Assembly: GCF_010093535.1 (NCBI RefSeq)
Contig: NW_022985168.1
Span: forward strand, 1,754,613-1,818,612
Source of the DNA: Lindgomyces ingoldianus
Taxonomy: Eukaryota; Ascomycota; Dothideomycetes; Pleosporales; Lindgomycetaceae
Length of the DNA: 64,000 bases
Reading direction: 5' to 3'
This document shows, piece after piece, positions 46,801 to 60,460 of this stretch. Made by a program: the position numbers and the translations under genes. The notes beneath the pieces are model-generated. The model made no database searches and was not told the origin of the DNA. It saw nothing but the letters and a program-made list of their open reading frames with translations. How positions within the stretch are numbered: the stretch's first letter is position 1; every line of letters starts with the position of its first letter.

Positions 46801-49608
46801 GTGTTATTTTTAATTATAAACTTAAATTTTTATAAAGCCTAGTTATATAATTAGTAAAGGTAGTAAAACTTTTTAATTTCTTCTAGCACTACAGCATTAA
46901 TGTTATAGCTAGCGCTAGTTAGCATCTTTTAAAGTCTTTTTATGTAGGGGTGTCTAAATTAGTAGTAGAAGTAGTAAAGTTTTAATTTAGTAAAAAAAGA
47001 CATAAATTCTTTCTTACTAATATTAAAAAAAAAGTGTCTCTATTTTTATATAATAAGTATAGTAGTTTTATTTTTATGTATAATAATATTTAAAATGTTA
47101 TTAAAGTATACCCTAAGTTAGTTAGCATCTGCTAGTAATAGCAAAAATAGTGTTAGAGTCTCTAAGATATAGTATATAACTAGACTAATTAGGTTCTAGA
47201 TTTATATAGTACTAATTAATCTTTTTAGTGTTTAGCCTTTAAAGCTAATATTTATTTAGCTAAGTATTTAATTAATTTTTATACATAAGTTCTTTTATAT
47301 ATACACCTTAAGTTAAAACTTACTAATAGTAAAAATCTTTGCTGCACTTATGTTTTATAGTTTACTTTAGTATACTATATAGTATTAGTTATTAAGGATA
47401 AACTACTTAGCATATTTCTTAGGTTTAATGCTGTAAATGTCCTCTTCTGTTGCATAGTATAAATAAGTAGTAAAAGTAAAGTAGTTAATAGCTTTTTTAG
47501 CATTTTTACTCTTTTATTCTATTTTCTTTATATTATGTAAATTATTTTTTTTCTTAGAGTAACTTTTAAAGTCTTAGATATAAAAGGTAATAGCTTTATA
47601 TAATAAAGTCTTATTATAAAAATCTTTATATAAAGTAATGTACTAGTTCTTTACTTATATATAGTTATTATAAAAGTAGTTTAATAACTAACATTTTTTT
47701 TATAGTAGACAAAGCACTTCTTTATCTGTGTGTAGTTGTCTCTAAATTATAGCCTAAACCTAGATAAAGATCTTCTACATTGTCCTCTTTTGCATAGAGG
47801 GAAGCTTTTTTTTTATTATGCAGAGTTATATTAGCAGTCTATGTAGTATACATTAGGCAGTTTCTAGAGGTATTAGTTTGCCTTTTAGTCTATAGTAACT
47901 TAAAGTAATGCCTATAAGTTACTAAATAAGGCTTTATATAAGAGCTTAATAGTAAATATAGCATGTTCTAGTTCTAGTTGTCCTTAATAGGCTTGTATAA
48001 TAGCAGTGTGCAGTAAAACATCTTTTTAAAATTTTATTTTTAGTGCCTTTTATGTAAGCATAAGCTTATTAATTATTATTTTAAAAACTTTATATAAACT
48101 TTTATTAAAGTTCTTTTATTAGTATTATGTAAAAGTTATTATTATCTAGTCTATCTAGTACTAGCTATAGTTTATATTAGTGTTAAAGTAACTGCTTAAG
48201 GTGTTATATAAATGCTTCTAGTTATGTCTAAGGCCTATGTTATGCATATAGTATATATTTACCTAACTTTTTAAAATATCTAGAAAGATATCTATGTACT
48301 AAGTTTTCTAAATATCTAGCTATTAACATAGATTAATAAAGATTCTTATTTTATTTATAAAAATATTATATAGTTAACTTATATAGTTATTATTTTTCTT
48401 TTATGCTTTTTAAAATTATATAATTTTATTTACTAAAAGTTTTTCTTTAGCAGTTTCTCTCTAGGGTAGAAGTTTATACAGGTTGTAATGTAGTATAGAT
48501 TATGCAGGTAGTATTAGTAGTGCATACACTACTGTAGGCAGTAGTGTGTACAATTAAGAGTGTAAAGCAGGCGTTAAGTAAGGTAGCATGCATTGTTTGT
48601 ATAGTAATTAGTGTAGTGCTAGCTAAGGTGTAAGAGTAAGTAATGCTAGTACATTTAGTGTTAATAGCAGTATTATATTTAGTCTACTTCTATGTAGAGC
48701 CTTATATAGTAATAAAAGTTATATATAAAGCCTTTTTAGTGTAATTACTTTTTTTTATGCTATATTATATAGCTTCTAGGCTTAAGTACCTTTAGTGCCT
48801 AGCTATAGTGTAATTCTTTTATTTTTTAGCACTTATATAAGCTTCTTTTTAAATACATAGCTAAGTGCTAAGAAGTCTTATAGTGTCTATTTTTTAAAAT
48901 CCTTTATATACACACTTAAAAGAGTAGCACCCTTTTAAGTTGTTATACATAGATTAGTAATTATATAACTTATATATAATTAAGTTTATAGGCTTATTAA
49001 AGCCTTTAACATATTAATTTTATTATTCTAGTACTCTAGGCTAGTCTTATTTTATAGTGTTGCCTCTAATATCTCTATGTTCTTTATAAGTTATTTATAT
49101 AATAAAAATTATTTTTTATTTTTTTTATTATTATATAGAGTTATTAGTTACTAATAAAATTTTATTATAATAGTATAGTTAATTACTTTTCTAGTAAATT
49201 ACGCAGGTACTGCTATTATCTAGCTGCTAGGTTATGCAGCTTTAATAGCTTTAGTATGCGCCTTACACTATCTTCTTCTTACTTTATATAGTAGCAGAGC
49301 TTGCTGTATAATGTAAAGGATTAATGTGCTATTATTTAGCTGCTAAGTTATATAGCTTTAGTAGCTTTAGTGTACATCTTACACTATCTTCTCTTTGCTT
49401 TATACAGTAGCAGAGCTTACTATATAATATAAAGGATTAATCTGCTATCTTAAAAAATAAGTAACTAAATAAAGTACCTTATAAAGTATAAGTACTTTAC
49501 TATTACTTTTTCTAAAAGATAAGTAATAAAATAAAGTACTTTATAAAGCATAAGTACTTTATTATTACTTTTACTAATTTATAGTTAATTAAATTAACTA
49601 CTAATTAG
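43834..49608 (-). pseudogene. G Gag-Pol (copia)
   Basis: Minus-strand order from the right: primer-binding-site-like CTAATTAG next to the 5' LTR, Gag (about 47,700-49,300), CCHC-type knuckle near 47,690-47,740 (damaged: KCFVYYKK), protease and integrase (about 46,200-47,500; tail near 46,310-46,430), RT (about 45,100-45,900), RNase H near 44,650-44,720, then the 3' untranslated region. All domains carry RIP-type stops. The A1 target site is unoccupied (44560-44564). Confidence 0.85.
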
Positions 49609-49888
49609 TGTTAAATAGGCTCTAATAGCTAGCTGCTTATAGTATAAGCACTTAAGTAGTAAGAGTAAGAGTAGTGTACAGTGTGCACAGTGTACAAAGT
49701 AAGTAAAGTAAGAGTAACATGTTTCTAGTTCTATTACTCTTATCTTTCCTCTGTATAGAGGAAAAGGGGGATATCTAGATGTTCGCGCACAGAGGTTCGC
49801 GCACGAGCATTATGTGACATAGATACGTGATCCTGCTTGTGCGCGATCGCTTGTATCCAGGCCGCGACGCTGCTGCTGCGTACGGACA
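49609..49888 (-). repeat. Right (5') LTR of G
   Basis: 280 bp. The outer ~110 bp (49,780-49,888) is strikingly GC-rich compared with the left LTR. Confidence 0.95.
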
Positions 49889-50315
49889 TTATCCTTTATA
49901 TAGTTACCTAGCTTAGTCTTTAGAATGTTAAACACTTATTACAAAGGTGTGTGCGCACGCTTAACTTTTTTAACTACTTAATATACTTCTATAGGCATCT
50001 GCTTACATGTAGCTTTTATAATTTTTATATAAGCTTAAAAATTCTTTAAAGTAAAGTTTATACTAGAGTTATACATAATATAGTTTAGAAGTCTTTAATA
50101 AGTGTTAATCTAGCATTTACATAGTGCATTCTAGGTACCTTATATAGACATAGATTTTAGAAATGTAGCAGCCTAAAATAATATATCTATATTAATAATA
50201 TGTAAAATATTTTTATTAGTAATCTATATAATATTAATAATAACTTTATAGTTAAAGTAAGTGTTATTTTTAATTATAAACTTAAATTTTTATAAGGCTT
50301 AGTTATATAATTAGT
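49889..50315 (-). pseudogene. F pol continuation after the G insertion
   Basis: After the second TTATC copy the family-B sequence resumes exactly where it stopped at 43553. It corresponds to B1 about 14,075-14,495 (integrase core) and ends at the family-E LTR. Confidence 0.85.
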
Positions 50316-50615
50316 TGTTAGATTAAAGCACTGTTTCTAGGCTTCCTAAGATGAATGATGGGTTTAGATATAATGTATAGGATGATGATTTATTGTATTT
50401 AATTAATTAATGTTTCTTTTTCTTTTTGTCTGCCCTGCTTGTGTTGCTTAGCTTTGTTTTTCTAGTCTAAGTCCCTTGCTTACTAGCCCTATGCGCAACT
50501 AGCTGCAACATGCAGCAATTTGCAGCAACATACTGTTTAAGCTTATTGCTTGTACTATGTAGCAGCTTTTGTCTAGCGTTCCTCCTGTCTTAATAGTAGG
50601 TGTGTATATCTAACA
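50316..50615 (-). repeat. 3' LTR of E-
   Basis: 300 bp, reverse complement of the E+ LTR. It has the fewest internal TTGCWGCA repeats of the three family-E LTRs. Confidence 0.9.
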
Positions 50616-53068
50616 CACTCTCTTACCTTAGACATGCTTTAAGCTAGTTCCTAATTACGCAACCTTAGTATGCTTCTAGGGCTTCTATTCTTGCTTTAAT
50701 TTCTTCTATATTTGCTTCCTAACTAACTATCCTCTCTCTAATATTAACTAGCTAAATTTGCTAAAGAAAGCTTAGCTATTTACTAGCTAGAAGCGCTTTA
50801 GTAAGTCTATCTATAAGCATCTTACTAGAGGGGATATAGACAACCTTAATTATTTGTTAAGAGACTTTCTGTTAGAGCTAGTAGTTATAGATGTTAACAT
50901 AGTAGAGCTTAGTTTAAAGTTAAGATATTTCTTTATTTACTAGTTAAATTATCTACTTATTATTACACTAAATTATAATAGTTTAATTAAGCAGTTTAAC
51001 TTATAGTTTATTAAAAAGCATTTTTATAAACATAGCTTTCTTAGCAACTTAAAACAGTGTAAGTAATTCTGCTTTTATTATTAATGTTATAACTATATTT
51101 TATTTATTTACTTACTATGTAATTTATCTGCTAAATAGCTAAATAACATAGCTCTAAAAGCTTTTTTTATTTAGTGTATTGTTTATAAATAACACATTAC
51201 TTACTACTATAAAGTAGTCTTCTTCTCCTAATTAGAGTGCGTACGTCTGTGCTGCATGTAGGTACAAGATAACTTAATTAGCTGCATCCTAATAGTTAGA
51301 TGTAGGGTTTATAAGAAACTGTGTAAGGCGTAATGTAGTAAAAGTAATGTCTAGTCTTATAGTAACTACTATAAAGAGTAGAGATCTAATTTTCTACTAA
51401 TATTAATTTACTTCTAATAAAGTTGTAAAACTAGATTACAGCATAAGTTTAATTCTACTTATAAGTGTAGTGTGCTATAGGTCTTTTCTATTAGCTAGCC
51501 TAGCTATTTTATTAATATATAAGGCTTATAATAGCTAAATTATTTATTACTATTAATTTTTAATAATCTTAACTCTTAGGAACTATTATAGGTTTTTGCA
51601 TTTTATTAGAATATACTTCTCTTATAACTAGTCTACTACATGCTATACATCTACTTTAAAGCCTTTTTTGTACGCAATAATAATGTTGTCTATGTAAAAA
51701 AAGATAAATATTTTAGCTTTAGTTATATAGTAAAGTTTATGTAGAACAGCTAAGAACCTAAGGCCTTTAAAGGTTATTATAAAATAGTGTTACTAAAGTA
51801 AAGAAGAAATTTATAAGCTGTATAGTGCTTTTTAAAACTTTAGTATTATACCTAGTTTCTAATAGCCTTTTAGCATCTGCATGTAGATATTATAGTTAAT
51901 TACTACATATATAAACACATTAGTTATGTTATATTATTTAAGCTCTAAGTTAAAGCGTGCAGATATTACTATTAGCATTTAAAATAAGTGTTCTGCTAGA
52001 ATAGTAGTGTAAGTATCTTATATAGTAATGTTCCTTTGTTAATTACTGTAGACTACTAGTTACACCTTACATCTTTGTAATCTATAGTGCTTGTTAAGCT
52101 TATAAGTGTACACCTACATACAATCTAGAATCTGCTGTCTAGCTGCCTTAATTAGCTTTATCTAGATCTCTGTCTAGAATTTTATTATTTAATAACTATC
52201 TAGGTGCGTTCTTTCTGCTACTTTAAACATCTTATGTAAAAGGTGCTTCTTTAGTTACTTTTAAGTTAATAGTAGAAGTAGTAGCTAGCTTTTATAAAGT
52301 GTCTTTCTTTTAAATAGCATTTTTATTAGTGCTACTTTATCTAGTGTCTTACTACTATACTTTTTTACACTTTTAAATCTTATGCTAGCTATAAAGGCTA
52401 CAGCCTATAGTACAGTCTTTAACAACTTTATTTAGCTTAGCTTTAGTGCAGCTTTAGCTATTAACTGCATAAGTAATGCTACAGGTAGTAAAGTATTTAA
52501 AAGAGATAAATAGTTATCTTTAATCTTTTTTTCTTAATAGTAGCCTAGTAAGTCTACTTTAATAAAATTTAATGTATTATCTATAGTGTTATCTTTATAA
52601 AATAAATCTATCTTTAGCTAATAACTAGGTGTTAGAAGCTTAATTATTTTAATATATATAGTAATTTTTTTTACTATGTTATATATAAAGTTATCTATTA
52701 AGTCTTTAGGCTTACTACTAAAAATTAAGTGTTTATTAAAAATACTATTATGTGTATAAATTACTTCTACTAGTAGTAGTATTTATACATAGTAGATGTT
52801 TAATAATTAGTACTTAACTAGATATTTAATCTACACCTTTAAGTCTAGCTTTTATAGCTTAGATTTATTCTAATGTGTGTTATTTATTATTATAAATGCT
52901 TTACAGCTATAAGCTTTTAAATGTGTAAACCTTAGCTTTTAAATTAATATAACAACTCTATTATTTAGAGCTGCTTATGTAAAGAACATCTTATATAGTG
53001 TTGTCTAGTTATTAGCATAGTTTAGCGTCTAATTATATAGGTATACACTAGCTTTAGTAATGTATAGC
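50616..53068 (-). pseudogene. E- pol 3' part (linker, RT, RNase H)
   Basis: Minus strand. RNase H near 51,020-51,240 reads EEDYFVVVSNALFINN, then a NIVITL-IKAELLTLF segment that is a damaged form of the TTEAELLALS motif of this copia group. RT lies near 51,600-51,950, and linker sequence matching E+ 61,970-62,900 extends to 53068. RIP-type stops occur throughout. Confidence 0.85.
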
Positions 53069-53388
53069 TGTTAGATATACGCACCTACTGTTAAGACAGG
53101 AGGAACGTTTGACAAAAGCTGCTACATAGTACGAGCAATAAGCTTGAACAGTATGTTGCTGCAAATTGCTGCATGTTGCAGCATTTTGCAGCATTTTGCA
53201 GCATGTTGCAAGCTAGTCGCGCATAGGGCTAGTGCGCAAGGGACTTAGATTGGAAAAACAAAAGCTAAGCAACACAAGTAGAGCAGAAAAAGGATTAATA
53301 AATTAATACAATTAATTATTATCCTATATATTATATCTAAACCTATTATTTATCTTAGAAAGCCTAGAAATAGTGCTTTAATCTAATA
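53069..53388 (+). repeat. 5' LTR of E+
   Basis: 320 bp, TGTTAGATATACGCACC...AATCTAATA. Intermediate in repeat number between the LTRs at 37264 and 50316. Confidence 0.9.
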
Positions 53389-54220
53389 ATTAAGAGTCTT
53401 AGTGCCTCTAATAATACAAAATAGCTACGTAGCCTTCTTAAGACGCGACAGTTGTCCTTTGAGACCACATTAACTACAGAGCCTAGATAATGCAGCTGCA
53501 ATTAAGATGTGTAGCGCACAGCATCTGGCCGCAAGTGGATCCTAAGTTAACTATCTAAATAATCTCTAAACTAAGAGCTCTAAAGATGCTGCTAATAGCT
53601 AAGTTTTTACTAGCCTCTAATGTTAAAACGCCTACGCACATAAATAAGCTATTAATAAGTAGTGTTAAAGCCTTTAAAGAAGCTATTAAATACTATAAAA
53701 TTAACACTAATAAGTATAAAAGTAATAGACATAATTATAAAAGAAAGTAATTAAGCTTTTAATAAATTATTATTTTTATCTAGTTAACAGTTAGCCTGCA
53801 TCTGCAGTGTACATGCTGTTCCCTAGATTAACTACTTAGATAGTAGATTATAAACTTTAAAGCTACAGTAAGTGTTAATAACTAATTTAAATAAAAATGT
53901 GTGTGTAACTAATATAATACATCTCTAAAGCTGCTAAGAAACACAAGCATATAGAACTTATAGCTAGCAGAGTATAATTACGCTGCTATAGAAGTAGAGA
54001 CATAAAATGTTCTAAAAACAACATAGTTTAATGCTGTTATAAAGAACTTTTTAACTACTATAAATAAAGTTGCTCTTTATTAGTTTACAACTTTTTAAGA
54101 AAGTAGACAGTTTACACTAGACATAAATTAAAAAGAAATAATAAAGCGCTTTTAAAAACACATAATGTTAAATTATTTAATATATATAAAAAAGCATAAA
54201 GCTGCTTTTATAACAGATAA
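53389..54220 (+). pseudogene. E+ leader and Gag N-terminal region
   Basis: The first ~180 bp is unusually GC-rich (53,430-53,560) and could encode a copia Gag-like start (around DNAAAIKM). After that the region is AT-rich with many stops. There are no firm domain matches. Its identity is inferred from position between the 5' LTR and pol. Confidence 0.45.
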
Positions 54221-54486
54221 TGTTAACTGGACTCTCTGCTAGCTAGCACTTAGTGTCAGCAAATGCGTACAAGACAGAGAGGTTTGCACAGTGTAAACAT
54301 CGCACAGGGGTGTTAGGTAACTAGTGTTAATTACTTCTTATTTTTCCTTTGTATAGAAGAAAAGGGGGATATCTAGATGTTCACGCACAGAGGTTCGCGC
54401 ACAAGCATTATGTGACATAGATACGTGATCCTGCTTGTGCGCAATTACTTGTATCCAGGACGCAACGCTGCTGCTGCGTACAGACA
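54221..54486 (-). repeat. Left (3') LTR of H, chimeric
   Basis: 54221-54340 is the reverse complement of the C LTR end (U5 side). 54341-54486 matches the family-B LTR (U3 side). The join falls at a shared TTTCC-TTGTA segment. Confidence 0.93.
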
Positions 54487-57400
54487 CTAGCAACTTTTCT
54501 TTTTGTCTAAAGAGTTACCTTCTGTACGCGTTACCTCCCTTCTGTTTATGTAGGTCTATTTAATTACATTCTGCCTTTACTTTACCCCTATTTATTAGGA
54601 CTTGCCTTAGTAATGCTGTGTGTTAGGATAGGCTAGTTATACTATGTAAATAGCTCTTCTCTTCTTTATCCTTTGCTTTCTAAGCTCTGCTGTACAATCC
54701 CCTAGCTCTTTTCTCTTTTTGTACAGTGCTAGCAGTGACAGATCCTTATAATAAGAAAGATAAGTGCGTATAATATAAAAAAAAAACAAAATAAAACAAA
54801 ACAAAATAAAACAAAATAAAACAAAATAAAATAAAACAAAGAGAAATAGGCCTTGTACAAAGGCGTTGTTAGTCTAGTTAGTCTAAGGCATCTTTGCGCA
54901 CAGAATCTAGCTAGTCCACAGATGCTTCTATCTAGACAGAGAGGCAGTTAGTTAGGACTAATAATTAAAGAGCCTAGTTTAGTGTTTTCTTTATACATGC
55001 ATCTACTAGGTTGTTTTTACTATTAATCTACCTAATCTTAGTAATTTCCTTCTTTTTCTATAATTTATAAAGTAACATAATGTTAATTATAAGTTACTTT
55101 TTACTAGTAGTGCCTAGCTTAACAAGGCAATTATATAGAAACCTTAAATCTATGCAGATTACTACTAAGATTAGTAGCAGTTTAAGTGTTTATATAATTT
55201 GCTGTAGAGTTATACTAAAGGTAATTACATTATTAAACCCTCTAACTATTCTATACAGTTTACTAGTAAGGACACTTCTAGTTACTCTTTTACACTTAGT
55301 AGAATTCTAGTATATAATGTTGCCTAGTATTTTAAAGTAGTTGCTTTACTCTGTATAGTCCTTATTACTTAATATAATTAAGAATTCTAGCTATAAGCTA
55401 AGGTCCTTATTATTAGTAAATAATCTATTTATAAAGATAAACAGCTTTACATAATTAAGCTGTAATAGTAGGAAGGTAAGACTACACTTACTATTATCTA
55501 TCTACTATTAGATTTCTGCGTTAAGTGCGTTAATATTATTATATAAAAGGTTTATAGTTTATGTAGTAATAGATAGGTTAAATGCTACCTCTAGTTAACA
55601 TATAAATGTAATGTATACCTCTTTTACACATTACTTAACATATTATTATGCAGCATTCTTGTCCTCTAGGTTAATTATATAAAAGTAGCTTACTTATTTT
55701 TTTTAAGTAAGAACTACTATGTTGTGCGTAAGTTTAATTCTTCTGCTATTAAACTTAATAGGTTGCTTTTTTACTAAAATAGTCTTACTTTTTATATAGA
55801 ACTTTGCCTTTTATAGTTTCTTCTTTTCTTTTTATGTAAAATCCTTTGTTATAATGCTTAAAGTATTATTTATTTATAAGCTAGTAATACTAAAAGTGTG
55901 CTCTTCTTTATTAGTAATTAAGAAGTAAGGGTTATATAAAGAGATGTGCATGCATAGCTTTTTTTTATAGTAGTTATAGTATGTCTTAAACTAATATAGT
56001 CCTAATTTAGTAGCTCTATATAAGGGTTGTACAACCTAGAGTATTGTATTTAGTAGAAAGCTCTAGCGCATCTTCTTTAGTAGCTTTGTGTATAGTGTGT
56101 GTATAAGCTTATCTATTAATTAGATGTATGCTTCTGTAATATTACACAGTTTAAAATATATTTTATATGTAGCTTTTAGGCTTGCTTTTATAGCTAAAAG
56201 TAGTCTCTAGCTTATTCTCTAAATAGTTAGTAACTAGATAAGAATTTCTTTTTTCTTTTTATCTAAGTAGCTAGCAAACACTAGGCAGGATTTCTTATAT
56301 AGTTAGGTTATTTTGCTTTTTACTTTTTATATAAGGTAAAGGTTAAAAATCTAACTTTTATGCTTTATTAAGTTATACGCTATAACTTTAAAAGTGCTGT
56401 TAGTAATTAAAGTGTTTATCTCTATATAGTCTAATTTCTTAAATAGTTCTTTAAGTATAGTAATTACACTATCTATATAAAGCTTAATAGACAAGGCCTA
56501 ATTATCCTTCTCCTTCTAGGTTAAGAATACCTAGTCTAGACTTTATACAGGTTTCCTTTGCTTTTTACTTCTTCTAGTATCTATATCTTCCCTTTACACT
56601 AGTGCAGCATTACTATCCTAAGGGGCTTAGTTTATAGTAGGCTCTAGTTCTACCTTTATAACATTCTTATAAAGCTGTTCTTTTTTCCTCTTCTTTAGAG
56701 AATCTTTTTATATAAGGATTAGTTTATCTAGGTTATTTGTTGTAGGTAAGTTGTCTTCCTCTTTTTCTCTATAGTATAGTTTAGCCTGTGTATATTAGAG
56801 CTTTAGTAGGCTATTCTTTCTCTTAATAATAATATCTCTTCCTTTAATACTCTTAATCTTGTACAGGCTAGTCTAGCCTTTCTTCTCCCTCTATGCTATA
56901 ATCTCTAAGCTAAGAGAGAGGTTAAGAACTTTATGTGTTATAAAGCTATTATAAGTGTTAATTATATAATTAATATTTACTTTTACATAGTCCTTTTAAA
57001 GTATTTTTATTGCCTTTTGTATAGCGCTTACTTATGTAATAATGTCTAGTAATAGTAAAAAGTCTAGGTTAATTTTTAGGTATGCCCTAAAGACTAGCAG
57101 TGTGGGTACTAGACTGTGTAGGCTAGCTGTGTTATTTAGAGCCTTAACTGCTATCTATAGAATAGCCTTATTATCTATACAGTCACCTAGCTTAGTCTTT
57201 AGGATGTTAAACGCTTGTTAAAAAAGTGTGTGCGCGCGCTTAACCTTTCTAACTACCTAATGTGCTTCTATAGGCATCTGCCTACATATAGCTTCTATAA
57301 TCTTTACATAAGCTTAAAAATTCTTTAAAGTAAAGTTTATACTAGAGTTATGCACAATGTAGTCTAAGAGTCTTTAATAGGTGTTAATCTAGCATTTGCA

Positions 57401-57890
57401 TAGTGCATCCTAGGTATCTTATGCAGACATAGATTTTAGGAATGTGGCAGCCTAAAATAATATGTCTATATTAATAACATGTAAAATATTCTTATTATTA
57501 ATTTATATAACATTAATAATAACTTTATAGTTAAAGTAGGTGTTATTTTTAATTATAAACTTAAATCTTTATAAGGCCTAGTTATATAATTAGCAGAGGT
57601 AGCAGAACTTCTTAATCTCTTCTAGCACTATAGCATTAATGTTATAGCTAGCGCTAGTTAGCATTTTTTAGAGTTTCTTTATACAAAGGTGTCTAAATTA
57701 GTAGTAGAAGTAGTAGAGTTTTAATTTAGTAAAGAAAAACATAAATTTTTTTTTACTAATATTAAAAAAAGTGTCTTTATTTTTATATAATAGAGACAGT
57801 AGTTTTATCTTTATATATAATAACATTTAAAATGTTGTTAAAGTATGCCCTAAGTTAGTTAGCATCTGCTAGCAATAGTAGGAATAGTGT
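54487..57890 (-). pseudogene. H 3' half: integrase tail, RT and RNase H of family B
   Basis: Colinear with B1, F and G, from the sequence after the LTR (ACTAGCAAC...) through RNase H (near 55,385-55,460), RT (about 55,850-56,600) and the integrase tail (near 57,050-57,170). It keeps the empty A1 target at 55293-55297. Its pol retains more G and C than G or F, so it is less mutated. Family-B similarity stops between about 57,860 and 57,900. Confidence 0.88.
54777..54840. repeat. (AAAAY)n microsatellite in H
   Basis: About 64 bp of alternating AAAAT and AAAAC units. B1 has a much shorter version (about 4048-4070) and G only a poly-A run at the equivalent place, so the tract expanded in H. Confidence 0.9.
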
Positions 57891-60189
57891 TAGAGTCTTT
57901 AGAATGTAATATATTATGTTACTAACTAGGTTAGTAATTTATATAGTACTAATTAATTCTATTAATTCTTATCTTTTAAAGCTAATACTTTTTTTTCTTA
58001 GTATTTAGTTTACTTTTATATAAAGGAATTCTTACAAGTATGCTTTAAGTTATAACTTCTCTACAGTAAAGATCCTTACTGCGCTAGTATCCTATAGTTT
58101 ACCTTAGTATACTGTATAGTATTAATCTTTAAAAATAAACTGTTCTGCGTATTCTTTAGGTTCTAGGCTGTAGATGTCCTCTGTAGTTGCATAGTAAAGA
58201 AATGTAGCATTAGTAAAGTAGTTAATAATCTTCTTACTTTTCTTTTTATTTAAGTTATTATTATTATGTAACTCTTTTTCCTTCTACTTTAGTTTACCTT
58301 TAAACTTTTAAATGTACACATTTACCTTCTTATGTGTTAGTGTCTTATTATAAAATTTTTTATATAAAAAAATATATTAGTGTTTTGCATAGAATTAATT
58401 TATATAAGAATAATTTATTAACTAACATTTTTCTTTATAATAAATAAAGCATTGCTTTAATTATACAGAGGACTATAGTCTAAATAATCCTTTATATCCC
58501 CTTAGGCTTCTTTTATGTTATTAATAGCTATATATATGTAGTAAGCTATATCACTTATTAGTGTAGTATGCGTTCTAGGATTTGTTTATAAATGCATTAT
58601 TCTATTAATTAATTATAACCTAAAGTGCTAAATAAAGGTTACTGTACAGTATTTTATATATAGGCTTAATTAAGAACATTACTTATTTAAGTTTAAGTTG
58701 CCCTTAGTATGCTTATATAACAGCAGTATAAAGCAGTATCTTGCCTTAGAATTATAAACTAAAAGCTTTTTATATAAGAGTAAGTTTATTAATTATAGCT
58801 TTAAAAGCTTTATATAGAGTTTTTATAAAGTTCTTTTACTTACTTTATATAAAGCTTATTATTATCTAATCTATCTAATACTAGTTATAGTTTATGTTAG
58901 TATTAAAGTAATTACTAAGCTACTTATATAGTAACTTCTATAATTATCTTAAACTAATATTGTAAAAGTAGAACATATGTGCGCGCCTTTTAAAAATATT
59001 AGAAAAAATACTTATGTATAATGCCTTAGAAATAGTAAGGTGTTAGCAGAGCTTAATAAATACTATAGCCTTATTAGCTAGAATATTATATAGTTACCTT
59101 ATATAGTTGTTCTCTTTTTTTTATGCCTTCTAAAATTATATAACCTTTATAGGCGTAAGGTTCTCTACTGTAATATCTTATATAGGTAAAAGTTAGTATA
59201 GATTATACAGTAATTAAATTATATGCAGTAGGTACAAGCTTTAGTAAATCTTATGCAGAGCTGTAGCTACAGGAATATGTAGCTGCCTAGTTATACTCTT
59301 GTATAGTAAGCTATTATAAGGTAGTTATACTAATTATAAAGAAAGTATTAAGTCTATAGGTAATTTATACAGAGACATCCTCTATTACATTAAAACTAGT
59401 AATAGTAGTAATAGTTTTATATAATACTCTAGTAAGATAGTAAACATGTGTTCTTTTTTTATAAGTTTATATAGTGTAGTAGCTTCTATTATGTTCTTTT
59501 TAAAGCTAATGCTTTTATTCTATAAAGTAGTAATTAGTTTTTATAAAAATAGTTAGCTAAGATTTTTAAAGTGTATAAGCTCTTACTTTATAAAGTTATT
59601 TTAAAAGTTTTTAAGTGTACATACATCTATTACACTTAACGCGTAGAGTTTTATAATTAAGTTAGCTATGTATAAATTAAGCTTTTTTTTAGGTGTATTA
59701 TTTAATAGTTTAATTTTATTTACTTAATTTTTAATATTTATCTGCTTTAATAGAGTCTTTGCTAAGATGCCTATAAAAGGTATGTATTAGTTATATGTTA
59801 ATATGTTATGTTAGCTAGTTATAGATAAAGCTAGTGTTACTTATTGCTTTATAGTAGTTAATTATGCGTTATTGCGCGCTGTCTTACTTCTTGTTGTACG
59901 CTGCCTCTAAACAGCCTTATGTAAAAAGATAAAACAGACCTTCTAGCGTTAAATAAGCACTACTATTTATACAATACCTTTAAATAGTATTATACAGACA
60001 GGTTTTTTACTTTTACTTAAGTAACTAAATAGAGATTTACAGCTACTTATACATAAATTAGACTTTGTTTTTACTCTTGCTAATTTATAGTTAAAGTAGT
60101 AAAAAAAAGAATTCTTCTTATACATAAACTTTTAAATAGAAAGGTATAAAAAAAGCTTCCTCTTTTATAGTATTTAAACTACTAATTAG
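57891..60189 (-). pseudogene. H 5' half: Gag, protease and integrase start of family C
   Basis: The reverse complement is colinear with C from its primer-binding-site region (19514) to about 21,830. Shared stretches include those around 57,905-58,060 (C 21,700-21,810) and 60,100-60,180 (C 19,514-19,600). The Gag and protease region carries RIP-type stops. Confidence 0.88.
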
Positions 60190-60455
60190 TGTTAAATAGA
60201 CTCTCTACTAGCTAGCACTTAGTATTAGCAAATGCGTACAAAATAGAGAGGTTTGCACAGTGTAAACATTGCACAAGGGTGTTAAGTAACTAGTGTTAAT
60301 TGCTTCTTATTTTTCCTCTGTACAGAGGAAAAGAGGGATATCTAGATGTTCGCGCACAGAGGTTCGCGCACGAGCATCATGTGACATAGATACGTGATCC
60401 TGCTCGTGCGCGATCGCTCGTATCCAGGACGCGACGCTGCTGCTGCGTACGGACA
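60190..60455 (-). repeat. Right (5') LTR of H, chimeric
   Basis: Same B/C structure as the left LTR, with the join near 60,309. The outer ~110 bp is GC-rich and little mutated. Confidence 0.93.
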
Positions 60456-60460
60456 GATAA

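Larger units (their letters stand above)
43554..49888 (-). mobile_element. Copia element G (family B), structurally complete
   Basis: 6,335 bp with 280-bp LTRs (43554-43833, 49609-49888) and target duplication TTATC (43549-43553, 49889-49893). It carries no insertion, so it is the best structural reference for family B in this window. It is inserted in the pol of F, another member of its own family. Confidence 0.97.
54221..60455 (-). mobile_element. Copia element H: recombinant between families B and C
   Basis: 6,235 bp with 266-bp LTRs (54221-54486, 60190-60455) and target duplication GATAA (54216-54220, 60456-60460). The left ~3.4 kb (3' half) matches family B and the right ~2.3 kb (5' half) family C. 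The LTR joins a family-B U3 to a family-C U5. Inserted in E+. Confidence 0.95.
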
